Shown here: piece after piece, positions 4,896 through 5,013 of the stretch
Position numbering within the stretch: the first letter of the stretch is position 1
Layout: the number at the start of each line of letters is the position of its first letter
NCBI GenBank assembly: GCA_024654265.1
Contig: JANLIO010000015.1
Location: 1-5,013, forward strand
Length of the DNA: 5,013 bases
Direction: 5' to 3'
DNA from: a bacterium
Lineage (GTDB): Bacteria > Patescibacteriota > Patescibacteriia > 2-12-FULL-60-25
Program-made: the position numbers and the translations under genes
Notes under the pieces: model-generated
The model's input: the letters and a program-made list of their open reading frames with translations, nothing else
The model's database searches: none
What the model was told of the DNA's origin: nothing

Positions 4896-5013
4896 GATCC
4901 ATTCCTTCCGTCATCTCGACTACTCATCCCGTCATCCCGAAAGCATTCGGGATCCCTCTTAAGATAAAACATTCATCTGAAAAGGGATTCCTCCACTCGT
5001 CGCAAAACCTCCT
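4896..5013. repeat. Second repeat array, partial, with a diverged copy of the composite structure
   Basis: In order there are a unit end (GATCC at 4896-4900), linker ATTCCTTCC, a truncated unit (GTCATCTCGAC, 4910-4920), a full unit with the AAAGCA core (4931-4956; palindrome 4934-4953), a diverged inverted repeat with arms near 4951-4963 and 4976-4988 (11 of 13 paired), and the start of a minus-orientation unit running off the window end. Positions 4979-5013 match 993-1027 at 31 of 35 bases. The order repeats that of the first array, with a different loop between the arms. Confidence 0.65.

Noticed and set aside
4772..4972. 66-codon minus-strand open frame upstream of the AI-2E-family gene
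   Set aside because: It encodes palindromic repeat peptides (FRDDG, DPRVKPEDD) and overlaps the AI-2E-family start in another frame.

Overview
All five supported genes lie on the minus strand. Small proteins, very tight gene spacing, starts without recognisable Shine-Dalgarno sequences, TGA used as a stop, and intergenic arrays of short GTCATC...GGATCC palindromes suggest a Candidate Phyla Radiation (Patescibacteria) bacterium, perhaps a Parcubacteria-type lineage using the standard bacterial code. That placement is inference: the window holds no rRNA or other marker gene.

Reading right to left, in the direction of transcription: (i) 5013-4803 is a palindromic repeat array ending in an A+T-rich tract that overlaps a candidate promoter; (ii) 4802-2339 holds three genes separated by 1 and 3 bp, namely an AI-2E-family polytopic membrane protein, a single-pass membrane-anchored protein with a soluble C-terminal domain, and a polytopic membrane protein of unknown function; (iii) 2320-1199 is an HtrA/DegP-like protein with a PDZ domain in which the alignment places none of the three catalytic residues; it follows after 18 bp and may have its own promoter overlapping the previous stop codon; (iv) 1198-766 is gene-free and mostly filled by a second, larger array; (v) 765-163 is a Wzz/YveK-type chain-length-determinant protein without a kinase domain; (vi) 162-1 has a relic repeat unit and a cluster of TGTCAC/GTGACA motifs, with no gene seen.

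All five proteins are predicted to be in or anchored to the membrane. The first three form a likely operon, with the HtrA-like pseudoprotease as a probable fourth member or a partly independent unit. A role in the cell envelope is plausible but not shown by the sequence.

The most notable points are the apparent loss of the whole catalytic triad in the HtrA-like protein, the composite inverted structure inside the first array with a diverged partial second copy at the right edge, the same array/A+T-tract/gene-start arrangement in front of two unrelated genes, and two TGNTATACT promoter candidates placed so close to start codons that leaderless or nearly leaderless transcripts are likely. The short open frames inside the arrays look like by-products of stop-poor palindromes rather than genes.
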